Assembly (NCBI GenBank): GCA_902826215.1
Contig: CADEDY010000003.1
Location: forward strand, 275,299 to 339,298
Length of the DNA: 64,000 nt
From: an uncultured Bacteroidota bacterium
GTDB lineage: Bacteria > Bacteroidota > Bacteroidia > Flavobacteriales_F > PHOS-HE28
Reading direction: 5' to 3'
In this document: positions 50,718 through 59,174 of the stretch, piece by piece
Layout: each line of letters starts with the position of its first letter
Position numbering within the stretch: the stretch's first letter is position 1
Position numbers and translations under genes: made by a program
The notes under the pieces: generated by a model
The model's database searches: none
The model's input: only the letters and a program-made list of their open reading frames with translations
What the model was told of the DNA's origin: nothing

Positions 50718-51491
50718 ATGAACCGTATTCTCCGCACTTCTCTTGCAGCTAGCATGTTCATCGCCTCGCTCGGTGCAGCGACCGCACAGTCCAATGTGGA
50801 CATCGGTCTGTACCAGGACAATGGGGTCTTGGAAGTGAAAGTTCGCCCGGAAGCCGACTTCGACGGCATCTTTTCTTCGCTGGTGTTCACGATCCGTTGG
50901 GACGCGAATTCCGGTGCCACTCTTGGCGAGCGCCTGCAAGAAGTGCCTGCAGCGGCCTACATGGCTGTGAACAAGTCAGGTAACCTCCGTGAAGAGGGTT
51001 CTACCCGCTACATGGTCTATGCCGGTTTCGGAATGAGTCCGATGAGCAGTGAAGGCGTTTCGTGGCGTGCAGGACAGGAGTACACGATCGCGCGTATTCC
51101 GGTTGTCGGCCAAGCTGAATTCGAACTGGTGAACGATGCGTACACCGCCGACAAGAACAACAATGGGAATTTCTACGCCGCCTGCGGTGGTGCTGACCGT
51201 ACGGGTATCATCTACAAGGGCCTGGCTCCCTCTTCCGAAGATGGCAGCGTGTTGATCCAGCCGAACCCGAACAACGGTCGTTTCATCCTGAGCTTCAGCA
51301 ACGAGGTGAAAGGTGATGTGACCGTGGAAATGGTGAACAGCATCGGCCAGAGCGTCTACAACGAAACGATCCGCGATCTTGAAGGGAACTACAAGAAGGA
51401 AATGGACCTGAGCACACAAAGCGCAGGTGCCTATTACGTGAAGATCAAGCGCGGTGGGAACACCTCCACGCACAAGGTGATCTATCGTTGA
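50718..51491 (+). CDS. Small secreted protein with T9SS type A sorting domain
   Basis: A 257-residue protein. The ATG at 50718 (MNRILRTSLAASMFIASLGAA) opens a clear signal peptide ending at TAQS. Residues about 25-165 form a single beta-rich domain with a VFTIRWDAN strand and ADKNNNGNFYAACGG, and have no known family. The last ~80 residues are a type A sorting domain: IQPNPNNGRFILSF, NSIGQSVYNE, AGAYYVKIKRGG and a basic KVIYR end. It has its own candidate promoter and a strong terminator, so it is a single-gene unit. Confidence 0.85.
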   Translation: MNRILRTSLAASMFIASLGAATAQSNVDIGLYQDNGVLEVKVRPEADFDGIFSSLVFTIRWDANSGATLGERLQEVPAAAYMAVNKSGNLREEGSTRYMVYAGFGMSPMSSEGVSWRAGQEYTIARIPVVGQAEFELVNDAYTADKNNNGNFYAACGGADRTGIIYKGLAPSSEDGSVLIQPNPNNGRFILSFSNEVKGDVTVEMVNSIGQSVYNETIRDLEGNYKKEMDLSTQSAGAYYVKIKRGGNTSTHKVIYR

Positions 51492-51515
51492 TCAGAAGAA
51501 TTCGTCATCGGGGGG

Positions 51516-51551
51516 AGGGCTGTCTCGCAAGAGTCGGCCCTTTCTTCGTTT
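51516..51551 (+). terminator. Intrinsic terminator after the T9SS gene
   Basis: AGGGCTGTCTC and GAGTCGGCCCT pair over 11 positions with one T-T mismatch and one T-G pair, closed by a GCAA tetraloop, then TTTCTTCGTTT. It lies 24 bp after the stop codon; its T tail runs into the stop codon of the convergent nuclease gene. Confidence 0.78.
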
Positions 51552-54280
51552 CAGGCCACGCAGCAACGACAATAGGAACTTTCCAGGTCATGGGTGAAGT
51601 CCATCGCAGGATCGAGGATGTCGTTCACCAAGGATGTGAGCAGTTGCGAAACCTCCGGGAGCTTGGAGCGGTCCATCACGGCATCGCGGCCGATGGTCAA
51701 TTCATCAGCGGAGGCTTGTGTTGGGCGTTGCAACGGTAGTATGCCTGCTGTGACCCGTTGCACGCTGGGGTGCTGCTCCAAATAGGCCCAAGAGTAGATC
51801 AGTAGTTGCAGCGCGTAGCGTCTGTTCGGTGTGATCGCGTCCCGCGTCAGCTCAGCCAAGCGAAGGTCCTGGGCTTGCACGGATCCGGTCTTCACATCAA
51901 GCACGGTGACCATCCCGTTCCGATCGTCGATCCGGTCCAATCGACCTTTGAGCAGCACACCGTTCTGCAATCGGGCTTGCACTTCCATTTCCAGCCCTAG
52001 AACTGTGGTGTTGCCTGCGTTACATCGTTCTGCTTCGGCCTTCAGGTAGGTTTCCAGAGCACTGGAAGCCATTTCACGGCGCAACTTGAAATGGCCTTGC
52101 TCAAGGACCGATCGAGGAAACGTATTCGACAATTCGTCGGTGAGCAACCGATGTACTTCAGGTACCATACGAAGCACCTGTTCGCTGGTGAGCGACTGAC
52201 CTATGGTCGGTGTCAAGAGCGATTGCAGGACGCTGTGGACAGCGTTCCCAAGCACGTCACTTCCAAGAAGGCCATCCACCGCGTCGGTGTCGCGGATGCC
52301 AAGCACATACCGGAAATAGAAGTCCAAGGGACAGCGCAACCACGTTCCTAGGGCGGATGGAGATAAGCCACGTTCGCACAGGGCGTTCAATCGATCCATG
52401 ACGGCTGCGTCTTTGATGACCGAGATCGCGCGGGAATTGCGCACATGCATCACAGGTGCAACCGATGTGGATGTCAACTCCGTGTTGGAATGGCCGATGA
52501 CCTCCTTCTCCCACTGCGCAGTGAAGCGCGACGGTTCGCCGGCATCCGCATCTCCGGAGACGTACACCCACTCCACCGCATTCGCATGTTGCATGGCGCG
52601 GTGGAAGTGATAGGCGGAGATCGACTCGCCATCGGCCGGCAAGGGCAGCTTGTGGTGCCTGCGCAGATCGAACGGGATCCAGCTCTGCTGACCTGCAGCG
52701 CGAGGGATCACCCCTTCGTTCACCGAGACCATCATCAAACGCTCATGAGCCAGCGCCCGTGTTTCGAGCAGCCCCATCACTTGCAGGCCTTGGAGCGGTT
52801 CACCCAAGAAGGCGATGCGTTCTTCGCGAAGCAAGCGCATGCGAATGGTAGCGTATGTGCGCACGTCCACCTTGCCGAGATCAACGCGGGTCAGCATGCG
52901 ATCCAACCGTTGCTGCATCTGCGCGATCTGGAACAATTGCTCCTTCACCGATCGATCCTGCGGTGCACATTTACGGGCGAGATCGATGAGGGCCACCATG
53001 CGTTCAGCAATGTCCAATTCTCCGCTCGTGGGACGGGAGAGCGATGCCGCTAGTTCCTCGGACCATGGAAAGGCAACTTGACGAGCGGCCTTGACCAAAA
53101 TGCTGGCCGTTACGGTACTCTGTTGCAGCGTCCGCAAGGCCGAGACCAGATCGAACGGGGCAACACCTTGATGCATGAACGGGTGGCTGAGGAAGCGCTC
53201 CAGTCGGTCCAAGGGAAGCGCATCACCACGTTCGAACGCCTCCAGCAGATCCAGGAAAGACTCGGTGAGGCCGTTCACCGGCAAAGCACTCAAGGGCATG
53301 CCCATCGTAATGTTCAGCGGGCCGATGTCCGAGGGTAACTGCTCGAGCAGCGGAAGAAGCAGACCTTCATCCGCAAGAACGACCGCCGTACGTGCACGTT
53401 CCTCGGCCGACAGTTCTGCGAGTCGTTGGGCCACGTACGATGTTTGGGCAACTGCGTGCGGAGCAGCCACCTTACGGATGGTCCGTTCCAGGTCAACGAT
53501 ATCGGCTTGCGCTGGCAATTCACCTTCACCTAGTTCGCCGATCGAACGGCGCAAGTAGCGTCCGGCTTCTTGCCGCGGGTCATTCAAATAATGCGGGTCG
53601 CTGTCCCAGGCAACGCGCGCACGATCCGCGAGCTGCAACGTGCGGATCATCCTGGTGGAAGCTGGGTCCAACGCATTCAGGCCGGCGAACCAGACCATAC
53701 GCCACGGCAAGTCGGGGAGCTGTGCCTGACCTCCTTCCGCGCAAAACCGGGCGATCGATCCCGAAGTACCCATTCGAAGTTCATTCAGTCGTTCGGCGTA
53801 GGCTTCGTGCAATTCGCCGGTGGCACGCCATTGGGCGTTGAGGCGTTGTTGACCGGGGCTCAATTCACCCAGCCTGAAACTCCATTCGTCCAATTCGTGG
53901 TAGTCGCGCAGGTCACGATAGAATCGTGATCGATCGATCAAATGCGCATCCACCTCGCTCATATCACGAATGGCAGTAGGCGCCCATTCCAGAAACTCAA
54001 CGAACGGATCGGCCTGTGTCCCTAAAGTGCGCGAGTAGGTCTCGTACAGCAGGAACAGCAGTTCCATCGAACCACCTTGAGCAAGTCCCGAGGCGCGTTG
54101 TGCGAAGGCGCCCATATCCAATATCTCCGGGCTCCACAACGGACCACCATTCGCTTTGGCGAGGTACTTTCGCAGGTGCACACCCGCCCTGCGGCCAGGG
54201 AGCACCACCGCGATGCGATCCATCTCGTGCCGATGGTGTTCGAGCAATTGTTCGGCGAGTCGTTCGAGGAAGGGGCGCAT
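51551..54280 (-). CDS. AddB-like PD-(D/E)XK nuclease / inactivated helicase subunit
   Basis: A 909-residue protein. It begins MRPFLERLAEQLLEHH, then RIAVVLPGRRAGVHLRKYLA, a degenerate helicase-like N-terminal region as in AddB. Around residue 640 comes an SVNEGVIPRAAGQQSWIPFDLR block. LSPSALGTWLRCPLDFYFRYVLGI and GRLDRIDDRNGMVTVLDVKTG form the nuclease core with its Asp and Lys. It ends in YCRCCVA, where AddB proteins carry the last Cys ligands of an iron-sulfur cluster, but the spacing is compressed. It probably pairs with the AddA-like protein at 59175-62309 for double-strand break end processing. Confidence 0.82.
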   Translation of the reverse strand: MRPFLERLAEQLLEHHRHEMDRIAVVLPGRRAGVHLRKYLAKANGGPLWSPEILDMGAFAQRASGLAQGGSMELLFLLYETYSRTLGTQADPFVEFLEWAPTAIRDMSEVDAHLIDRSRFYRDLRDYHELDEWSFRLGELSPGQQRLNAQWRATGELHEAYAERLNELRMGTSGSIARFCAEGGQAQLPDLPWRMVWFAGLNALDPASTRMIRTLQLADRARVAWDSDPHYLNDPRQEAGRYLRRSIGELGEGELPAQADIVDLERTIRKVAAPHAVAQTSYVAQRLAELSAEERARTAVVLADEGLLLPLLEQLPSDIGPLNITMGMPLSALPVNGLTESFLDLLEAFERGDALPLDRLERFLSHPFMHQGVAPFDLVSALRTLQQSTVTASILVKAARQVAFPWSEELAASLSRPTSGELDIAERMVALIDLARKCAPQDRSVKEQLFQIAQMQQRLDRMLTRVDLGKVDVRTYATIRMRLLREERIAFLGEPLQGLQVMGLLETRALAHERLMMVSVNEGVIPRAAGQQSWIPFDLRRHHKLPLPADGESISAYHFHRAMQHANAVEWVYVSGDADAGEPSRFTAQWEKEVIGHSNTELTSTSVAPVMHVRNSRAISVIKDAAVMDRLNALCERGLSPSALGTWLRCPLDFYFRYVLGIRDTDAVDGLLGSDVLGNAVHSVLQSLLTPTIGQSLTSEQVLRMVPEVHRLLTDELSNTFPRSVLEQGHFKLRREMASSALETYLKAEAERCNAGNTTVLGLEMEVQARLQNGVLLKGRLDRIDDRNGMVTVLDVKTGSVQAQDLRLAELTRDAITPNRRYALQLLIYSWAYLEQHPSVQRVTAGILPLQRPTQASADELTIGRDAVMDRSKLPEVSQLLTSLVNDILDPAMDFTHDLESSYCRCCVA

Positions 54281-54310
54281 GTGAAGTGGGGGAAGATAGA
54301 AACCGGATCC

Positions 54311-54556
54311 ATGACCAGCACGACCTTTCCGCAGTACCGCCGGTTGATCGGCAAGGATCATTTCTATCGCATCGATGCGGCGGATCGGTTCGTGGAGTTG
54401 CAGCGTATAGGTGGTCGGTGGGTGAAGTATGAGGTCCACGCCCTGGTATACCCAGAGAAGGTCCGGATCATGGATATGATCGATGGCGCGGATGGGCGAT
54501 TCCAGCCCATATCGGTCCCTGAGTGGGAAGAGGCCCAAGCCATGATCGGCGGTTGA
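54311..54556 (+). CDS. Small uncharacterised protein
   Basis: An 81-residue protein if started at the ATG at 54311, 30 bp from the divergent AddB-like gene. It is polar with mixed charges and a strand-rich look: YRRLIGKDHFYRID, RFVELQRIGGRWVKYEVHALVYPEK and a FQPISVPEWEEA end. There is no signal peptide or membrane segment and no family I recognise. The lack of low complexity and the codon pattern support it as a real gene. The frame is open 78 codons further upstream, antisense to the nuclease gene, so that part is not used. Confidence 0.6.
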   Translation: MTSTTFPQYRRLIGKDHFYRIDAADRFVELQRIGGRWVKYEVHALVYPEKVRIMDMIDGADGRFQPISVPEWEEAQAMIGG

Positions 54557-54618
54557 TTCCTCAGGTGGGATCCACTTCCAGCGGGGGGTCATTCCTGTCA
54601 CTTACCTTCACGTGCGTT

Positions 54619-54643
54619 GATCGGGCAACGTTGAACCCCGATC
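54619..54643. other. Inverted repeat upstream of the tandem PKD genes
   Basis: GATCGGG (54619-54625) and CCCGATC (54637-54643) are perfect inverted copies; the 11-nt loop itself contains CAACGTTG, a smaller palindrome. It ends 15 bp before the ATG at 54659, so it could be an operator or an mRNA leader hairpin. The rest of the 102-bp gap shows no promoter match. Confidence 0.4.
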
Positions 54644-54658
54644 CGATGTCCTAATCGC

Positions 54659-56524
54659 ATGCGCCGCTTACTCTCTCTCACTTGGCTCTGCTTGTTAGCG
54701 ATCGCTTCGCAGGCAACCCACATCATCGGTGGTGAATTGTATTACGACCATCTGGGAGGTGACCAATACCAGGTCTACCTGAAGCTCTATCGCGACTGCG
54801 GACCCGGGAACGTGAACAACACCCAGTACGACAACACGGCGACCATTGGTGTATTCGGCGGAGACGGTTCCACTTTGTTCACACAAGCTTTGGCTTTCCC
54901 GGGAGCGAATGCGGTACCTGTGGTCCTCGACAATGCGTGCCTCACCGCTCCGCCATCCATTTGTGTCCAGTTGGCCATTTATACGGGTGTGTTCACGCTG
55001 CCAGAGCGGCCCGACGGCTATCACCTTACGTATCAGCGTTGCTGCCGCACACCGACTATCATCAACATCCCGAACGCCAATGATCTCGGGCTCACCTGCA
55101 CGGTTCGGGTCCCGGGTTCAGTTAACAGTGCCAACAGCGCGGCACGTTTCGAGGTGTACCCGCCCATCGCGTTATGCTTGAACGAGCCGCTCACCTTCGA
55201 TCACTCGGCTACGGACCCGGATGGTGATGTACTGGTCTATGAATTGTGCACCCCGTTCAATGGAGGCTCAGCCCTTGATCCCATTCCCATACCGGGTGCT
55301 CCGCCCTATACGGAGATCCCCTGGGGTGTTGGGTATTCCGAAGGATACCCCATGGACAGCGATCCGGCCATCGCCATCGATCCGAACACAGGCCTGCTCA
55401 CCTTGACCCCTACGCTTGCTGCCAGCTATACGGTGGCGATCCGGGTGAAGGAATTCCGTGCAGGTGTGTTGCTTTCCGAAACACGAAGGGACTTCCGGTT
55501 CGATGTGGTTCCCTGTGAAAGCGCCGTTTCGGCCGCCATTACTCCGCAAACGGTTTTCTGCGAGGATCTGACGTTGGATCTCAACAACACGAGCTCTTCC
55601 GGTGAAACGTGGGCTTGGAACTTCGGGGATCCGACCACGACCATGGATACCTCCAGTCTCTTTTCTCCCTCGTGGACCTACAGCACTCCCGGTACCTACA
55701 CGGTCACGTTGATGGCCAACCCCGGTCTTACCTGCGCGGATACCACCGAAGCGACTTTCGATGTGTACCTGCCACCAAGACCCACGTTCACCCTGCCCGG
55801 CGCGGTGTGCAGCGAGTTGGTCACGGAACTGATAGCGGAAGGCAGCTTCGGCCCTGATGCCACTTTTTACTGGGACCTTGGTGCGAGCACCGTACCACCC
55901 ACGGCGAACACCTCCTCGGTCAACGCACAGTTCGCAACGGTAGGTGCCACGAGCGTTTCATTGACCGTTTCGGAACATGGCTGCATAGGTTCCTTTTTCG
56001 GAGAAGTTTCAGCCTTCCCACCGCCAACGGCCTATTTCACGGTCGCTCCAACCTCGCCGCAGTCCTTCGGTACCGATGTGGCTCTTCAGGATGGATCCAG
56101 CGGGAATGGTGGCACCATCGTGGAGTGGAACTGGTTCGCCAGTGGAGCCGCGATCGGCACCGGTGAAGAGGTTGAATGGGAGATGCCCTTGCCCGGAACG
56201 TATGAATTGACGTTGCTCGTAACAAGTACGGATGGTTGCACATCAACCTATGCACTGCCGTACGTGATCATCGAAGTGCCTATCGATATACCGAACGTGT
56301 TCACCCCGAACGGTGACGGGCTGAATGAACAGTTCTCGATCCGCAACATCGAACAACACCGGAACCTGCTGCGGATCTACAACCGTTGGGGAATGGTGGT
56401 GTACGAGGCGAACAACTACAGGAATACCTGGAGAGCCTTGGAGGTTCCTGATGGCACCTATTACTATGAACTGCTGTTGCAAGATGGCCGTGCATACACC
56501 GGTCATCTTACTCTATTGAGATGA
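54659..56524 (+). CDS. PKD-domain surface protein with T9SS type B C-terminal domain, paralog 1
   Basis: A 621-residue protein. The signal peptide (about 1-19) is followed by THIIGGELYYDHLGGDQYQV and YLKLYRDCGPGN. This N-terminal ~290-residue module is typical of gliding-motility-associated proteins in Bacteroidota. Then come PKD-like domains (WAWNFGDPTTT, WTYSTPGTYTVTL, EWNWFASG) and a type B sorting domain: IPNVFTPNGDGLNEQF, IYNRWGMVVYEAN and terminal LTLLR. It is followed 64 bp later by a second gene of the same design. Expected to be secreted and cell-surface attached. Confidence 0.9.
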   Translation: MRRLLSLTWLCLLAIASQATHIIGGELYYDHLGGDQYQVYLKLYRDCGPGNVNNTQYDNTATIGVFGGDGSTLFTQALAFPGANAVPVVLDNACLTAPPSICVQLAIYTGVFTLPERPDGYHLTYQRCCRTPTIINIPNANDLGLTCTVRVPGSVNSANSAARFEVYPPIALCLNEPLTFDHSATDPDGDVLVYELCTPFNGGSALDPIPIPGAPPYTEIPWGVGYSEGYPMDSDPAIAIDPNTGLLTLTPTLAASYTVAIRVKEFRAGVLLSETRRDFRFDVVPCESAVSAAITPQTVFCEDLTLDLNNTSSSGETWAWNFGDPTTTMDTSSLFSPSWTYSTPGTYTVTLMANPGLTCADTTEATFDVYLPPRPTFTLPGAVCSELVTELIAEGSFGPDATFYWDLGASTVPPTANTSSVNAQFATVGATSVSLTVSEHGCIGSFFGEVSAFPPPTAYFTVAPTSPQSFGTDVALQDGSSGNGGTIVEWNWFASGAAIGTGEEVEWEMPLPGTYELTLLVTSTDGCTSTYALPYVIIEVPIDIPNVFTPNGDGLNEQFSIRNIEQHRNLLRIYNRWGMVVYEANNYRNTWRALEVPDGTYYYELLLQDGRAYTGHLTLLR

Positions 56525-56588
56525 TGAAAGTGATGCGGAACATGGAACTGTTCGATCGATCCTCCTACGTGAAGCACTGCGTCATGCG

Positions 56589-58706
56589 ATGATCCGATCT
56601 GTGGCCGCCATAGTCGCTTTGCTGATATCGACCTGGTCGATGGCAACGCACGTGCTTGGTGGTGAGATGTACTACGACAATCTCCAGGGCAACGAGTATC
56701 GGATAACATTGAAGCTTTATCGCGATTGCGGCCCTGGCAATGTGAACGGGACCGGATTCGACACGGAGGCTCAGTTGGCGATCTATGATGGTGCCGGTGT
56801 ATTCCAGTTCCAACAGTCCGCTTTCTTCCCTGGGGAGCAGAGCGTACCGGTGGAATTGAACAACCCTTGCCTTGCGGCGCCCCCCTCGATCTGTGCGTCA
56901 TGGGCGGAGTACGTGACCACGGTGACCTTGGTGCCGAACACGACCGGCTACGTGATCAGCTACCAACGGTGCTGTCGGACACCGACCATGGTCAATCTAC
57001 CGACCGGTCTGTTGCAAGGATTGACCTGTACCGTTCAAGTGCCTGCATCGGCATTGGGGGTCAACAACAGCCCAAGGTTCAACGAGTATCCACCTATCGC
57101 ATTGTGCTTGGGAGAGGACATGGTATTTGATCACTCGGCTTTGGATCCGGATGGGGATGTTCTGGTCTACGATCTCTACACCCCTTATGCCGGCGGAGAT
57201 GCCAACGTGCCAGCACCAATTGCCTCACCGCCACCGTACGCGAACATCCTTTGGGGTCCGGGTTATTCGGGAAGCGCCCCCATGAATGGAAGTCCGGGCC
57301 TGGCCATCGATCCTGCTACAGGCGAATTGACCGTGCACCCGACACTGTTGGGGTCGTTCGCAGTAGGTGTGCGTGTTCGTGAATTCAGGAACGGTGTGCA
57401 GTTGAGCGAGTCCATCCGGGATCTGCGTTTTGATGTAGTGGCCTGTGATATCACCATCATTTCCTCGATCCAGGAACAACAGGAATTCTGCTCAGGCTTC
57501 ACGGTCGCAATGGAGAACGAGAGCATCAACGGACAGTTCTGGCACTGGGACTTCGGTGACGCGACGCTGCTGAACGACACCTCGAACCTTACCGCGCCGC
57601 AATGGACCTACGGGGATACGGGAACGTACACCATTACCCTGATCGCCAATCCGGGATGGCCCTGTGCGGATACGAGCACGTCCGTCTTCGATGTGCATCC
57701 CCCTTTGGACCCCTATTTCGAGCGGCCACCGATCCGATGCACGGATGAGAATGCACAGTTCCTCGTTGAAGGGGCGTTCACCCCAGCGGCTTTGGTGAAT
57801 TGGGACTTCGGCGATGGCGCTGCTCCGGTCCTCGCTGCCGGACACCAAGCATCCACGAGTTATTCGGAGACCGGTGCACACGCAGTGACGGTAACGGTGC
57901 ATGACTTCGGATGCGAACAGAGCTATACCGATTCCGTGATCGTCTTTCCGCGACCGCAGTTGAGCGCCGAGATGGATCGTGCGGGTTGCGAGCAGACAGG
58001 ATTCGACTTCGTTGCCACTGGTGAGGCTTGGACCCCGATCAGCTATGCCTGGGCTTTCGGGGACAGCGGAACCTCCAATGATCCCATTGGAACCCATGTG
58101 TACGCACTACCCGGACTGTACGATGTCGTCTTGACCGTGAGCACCAGTGAAGGATGCATCGACAGCCGCAGCCTTGTGCTGAACAATTGGGTACAGGTCT
58201 TCCCGGTTCCGGAAGCGGCGTTCACAGTTGAACCGGACGAAGTGAGCCTTCTGGATCCGCATATCGAGATCACCGACTACGCGCAACGGGCCCAACTCTG
58301 GGAATATTCGATCGATGGTGAAGTGATCACCACGCCGTCGTTCGCGTATGAATTCGATGATGCAGGACTATTCGAGATCACACAGACCGTGATCAGCGGT
58401 GAGAATTGCAGCAGCTCTATCACGCGAACCGTGCACGTTACGGATCATCTGTTCTATGCGCCAACGGCTTTCACTCCGGATGGTGATGGCTTGAATGATA
58501 CTTGGGCGCCCTCCGTTCAAGGCGCACGACTCTATGAACTCATCGTGTTCGATCGATGGGGTGTGGAGCGCTTCCGCACGACCGACACCAAAGCACGATG
58601 GTCCGGTGATGATCTTCCACAAGGCGTCTTCAACTTCGTGGCGCGCATTGCCGAGTACGGGGCCTATAGCAAGGAGTACCGTGGCTCGGTCACGCTGATC
58701 CGCTGA
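56589..58706 (+). CDS. PKD-domain surface protein with T9SS type B C-terminal domain, paralog 2
   Basis: A 705-residue tandem paralog of the preceding gene. The same landmarks occur in order: ATHVLGGEMYYDNLQGNEY, LKLYRDCGPGN, YQRCCRTPTMVNLP, EYPPIALCLGEDMVFDHSA and VRVREFRNGVQLSES. PKD-like domains (WHWDFGDATLL, VNWDFGDGA, YAWAFGDSGTS) follow, then YAPTAFTPDGDGLNDTW and a terminal VTLIR. It has about 84 extra residues, matching one more PKD-like unit than paralog 1. The N-terminal module is most alike between the two. Confidence 0.9.
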   Translation: MIRSVAAIVALLISTWSMATHVLGGEMYYDNLQGNEYRITLKLYRDCGPGNVNGTGFDTEAQLAIYDGAGVFQFQQSAFFPGEQSVPVELNNPCLAAPPSICASWAEYVTTVTLVPNTTGYVISYQRCCRTPTMVNLPTGLLQGLTCTVQVPASALGVNNSPRFNEYPPIALCLGEDMVFDHSALDPDGDVLVYDLYTPYAGGDANVPAPIASPPPYANILWGPGYSGSAPMNGSPGLAIDPATGELTVHPTLLGSFAVGVRVREFRNGVQLSESIRDLRFDVVACDITIISSIQEQQEFCSGFTVAMENESINGQFWHWDFGDATLLNDTSNLTAPQWTYGDTGTYTITLIANPGWPCADTSTSVFDVHPPLDPYFERPPIRCTDENAQFLVEGAFTPAALVNWDFGDGAAPVLAAGHQASTSYSETGAHAVTVTVHDFGCEQSYTDSVIVFPRPQLSAEMDRAGCEQTGFDFVATGEAWTPISYAWAFGDSGTSNDPIGTHVYALPGLYDVVLTVSTSEGCIDSRSLVLNNWVQVFPVPEAAFTVEPDEVSLLDPHIEITDYAQRAQLWEYSIDGEVITTPSFAYEFDDAGLFEITQTVISGENCSSSITRTVHVTDHLFYAPTAFTPDGDGLNDTWAPSVQGARLYELIVFDRWGVERFRTTDTKARWSGDDLPQGVFNFVARIAEYGAYSKEYRGSVTLIR

Positions 58707-58727
58707 TCGCCTTCGATCCCGCACAGG

Positions 58728-59174
58728 TCATTTCCGCACCATGTCCACGTGCGGGATCCCGTCCAACGGGTAGTCCGGTCCGACACGTTCGTAACCGAAG
58801 CGTGCGTAGAAGTGCTCCAAGTGGGACTGTGCTGCAAGTGCCGATCGATGGGAGCCGTATGTATCGCCGACGACCTCCAAGGCGCGCTCCAAGAGTTGTG
58901 TGGCCACGTTCATTCTGCGATGATCCATGCGCACCAAAACCCGTCCGATATGGGGATGCCCATCACTTCCGGGTGGAAGGATGCGGGCATAAGCAACGAC
59001 CTCATCGTTCCCGTTCAGCGCAAGGACGTGCAACGCCGATAGGTCCGCGCCGTCCAATTCCGGATATGGGCAATTCTGCTCTACCACGAACACGTCGATC
59101 CGCAAGCGAAGCAGGTCGTGCCATTCGAGCAAGGTCAATTCATCGAACCGTTTGGTGTACCAATGGAGCGCCAT
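58728..59174 (-). CDS. elaA: GNAT family acetyltransferase, ElaA type
   Basis: A 148-residue protein. ElaA landmarks: LLRLRIDVFVVEQNCPYPELDG, VVAYARILPPG, HIGRVLVRMDHR as the acetyl-CoA P-loop region, AQSHLEHFYARFGYERVG and DGIPHVDMVR at the end. The natural substrate of ElaA is not known. Its ATG lies directly next to the stop of the AddA-like gene, so the two are cotranscribed. Confidence 0.92.
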   Translation of the reverse strand: MALHWYTKRFDELTLLEWHDLLRLRIDVFVVEQNCPYPELDGADLSALHVLALNGNDEVVAYARILPPGSDGHPHIGRVLVRMDHRRMNVATQLLERALEVVGDTYGSHRSALAAQSHLEHFYARFGYERVGPDYPLDGIPHVDMVRK

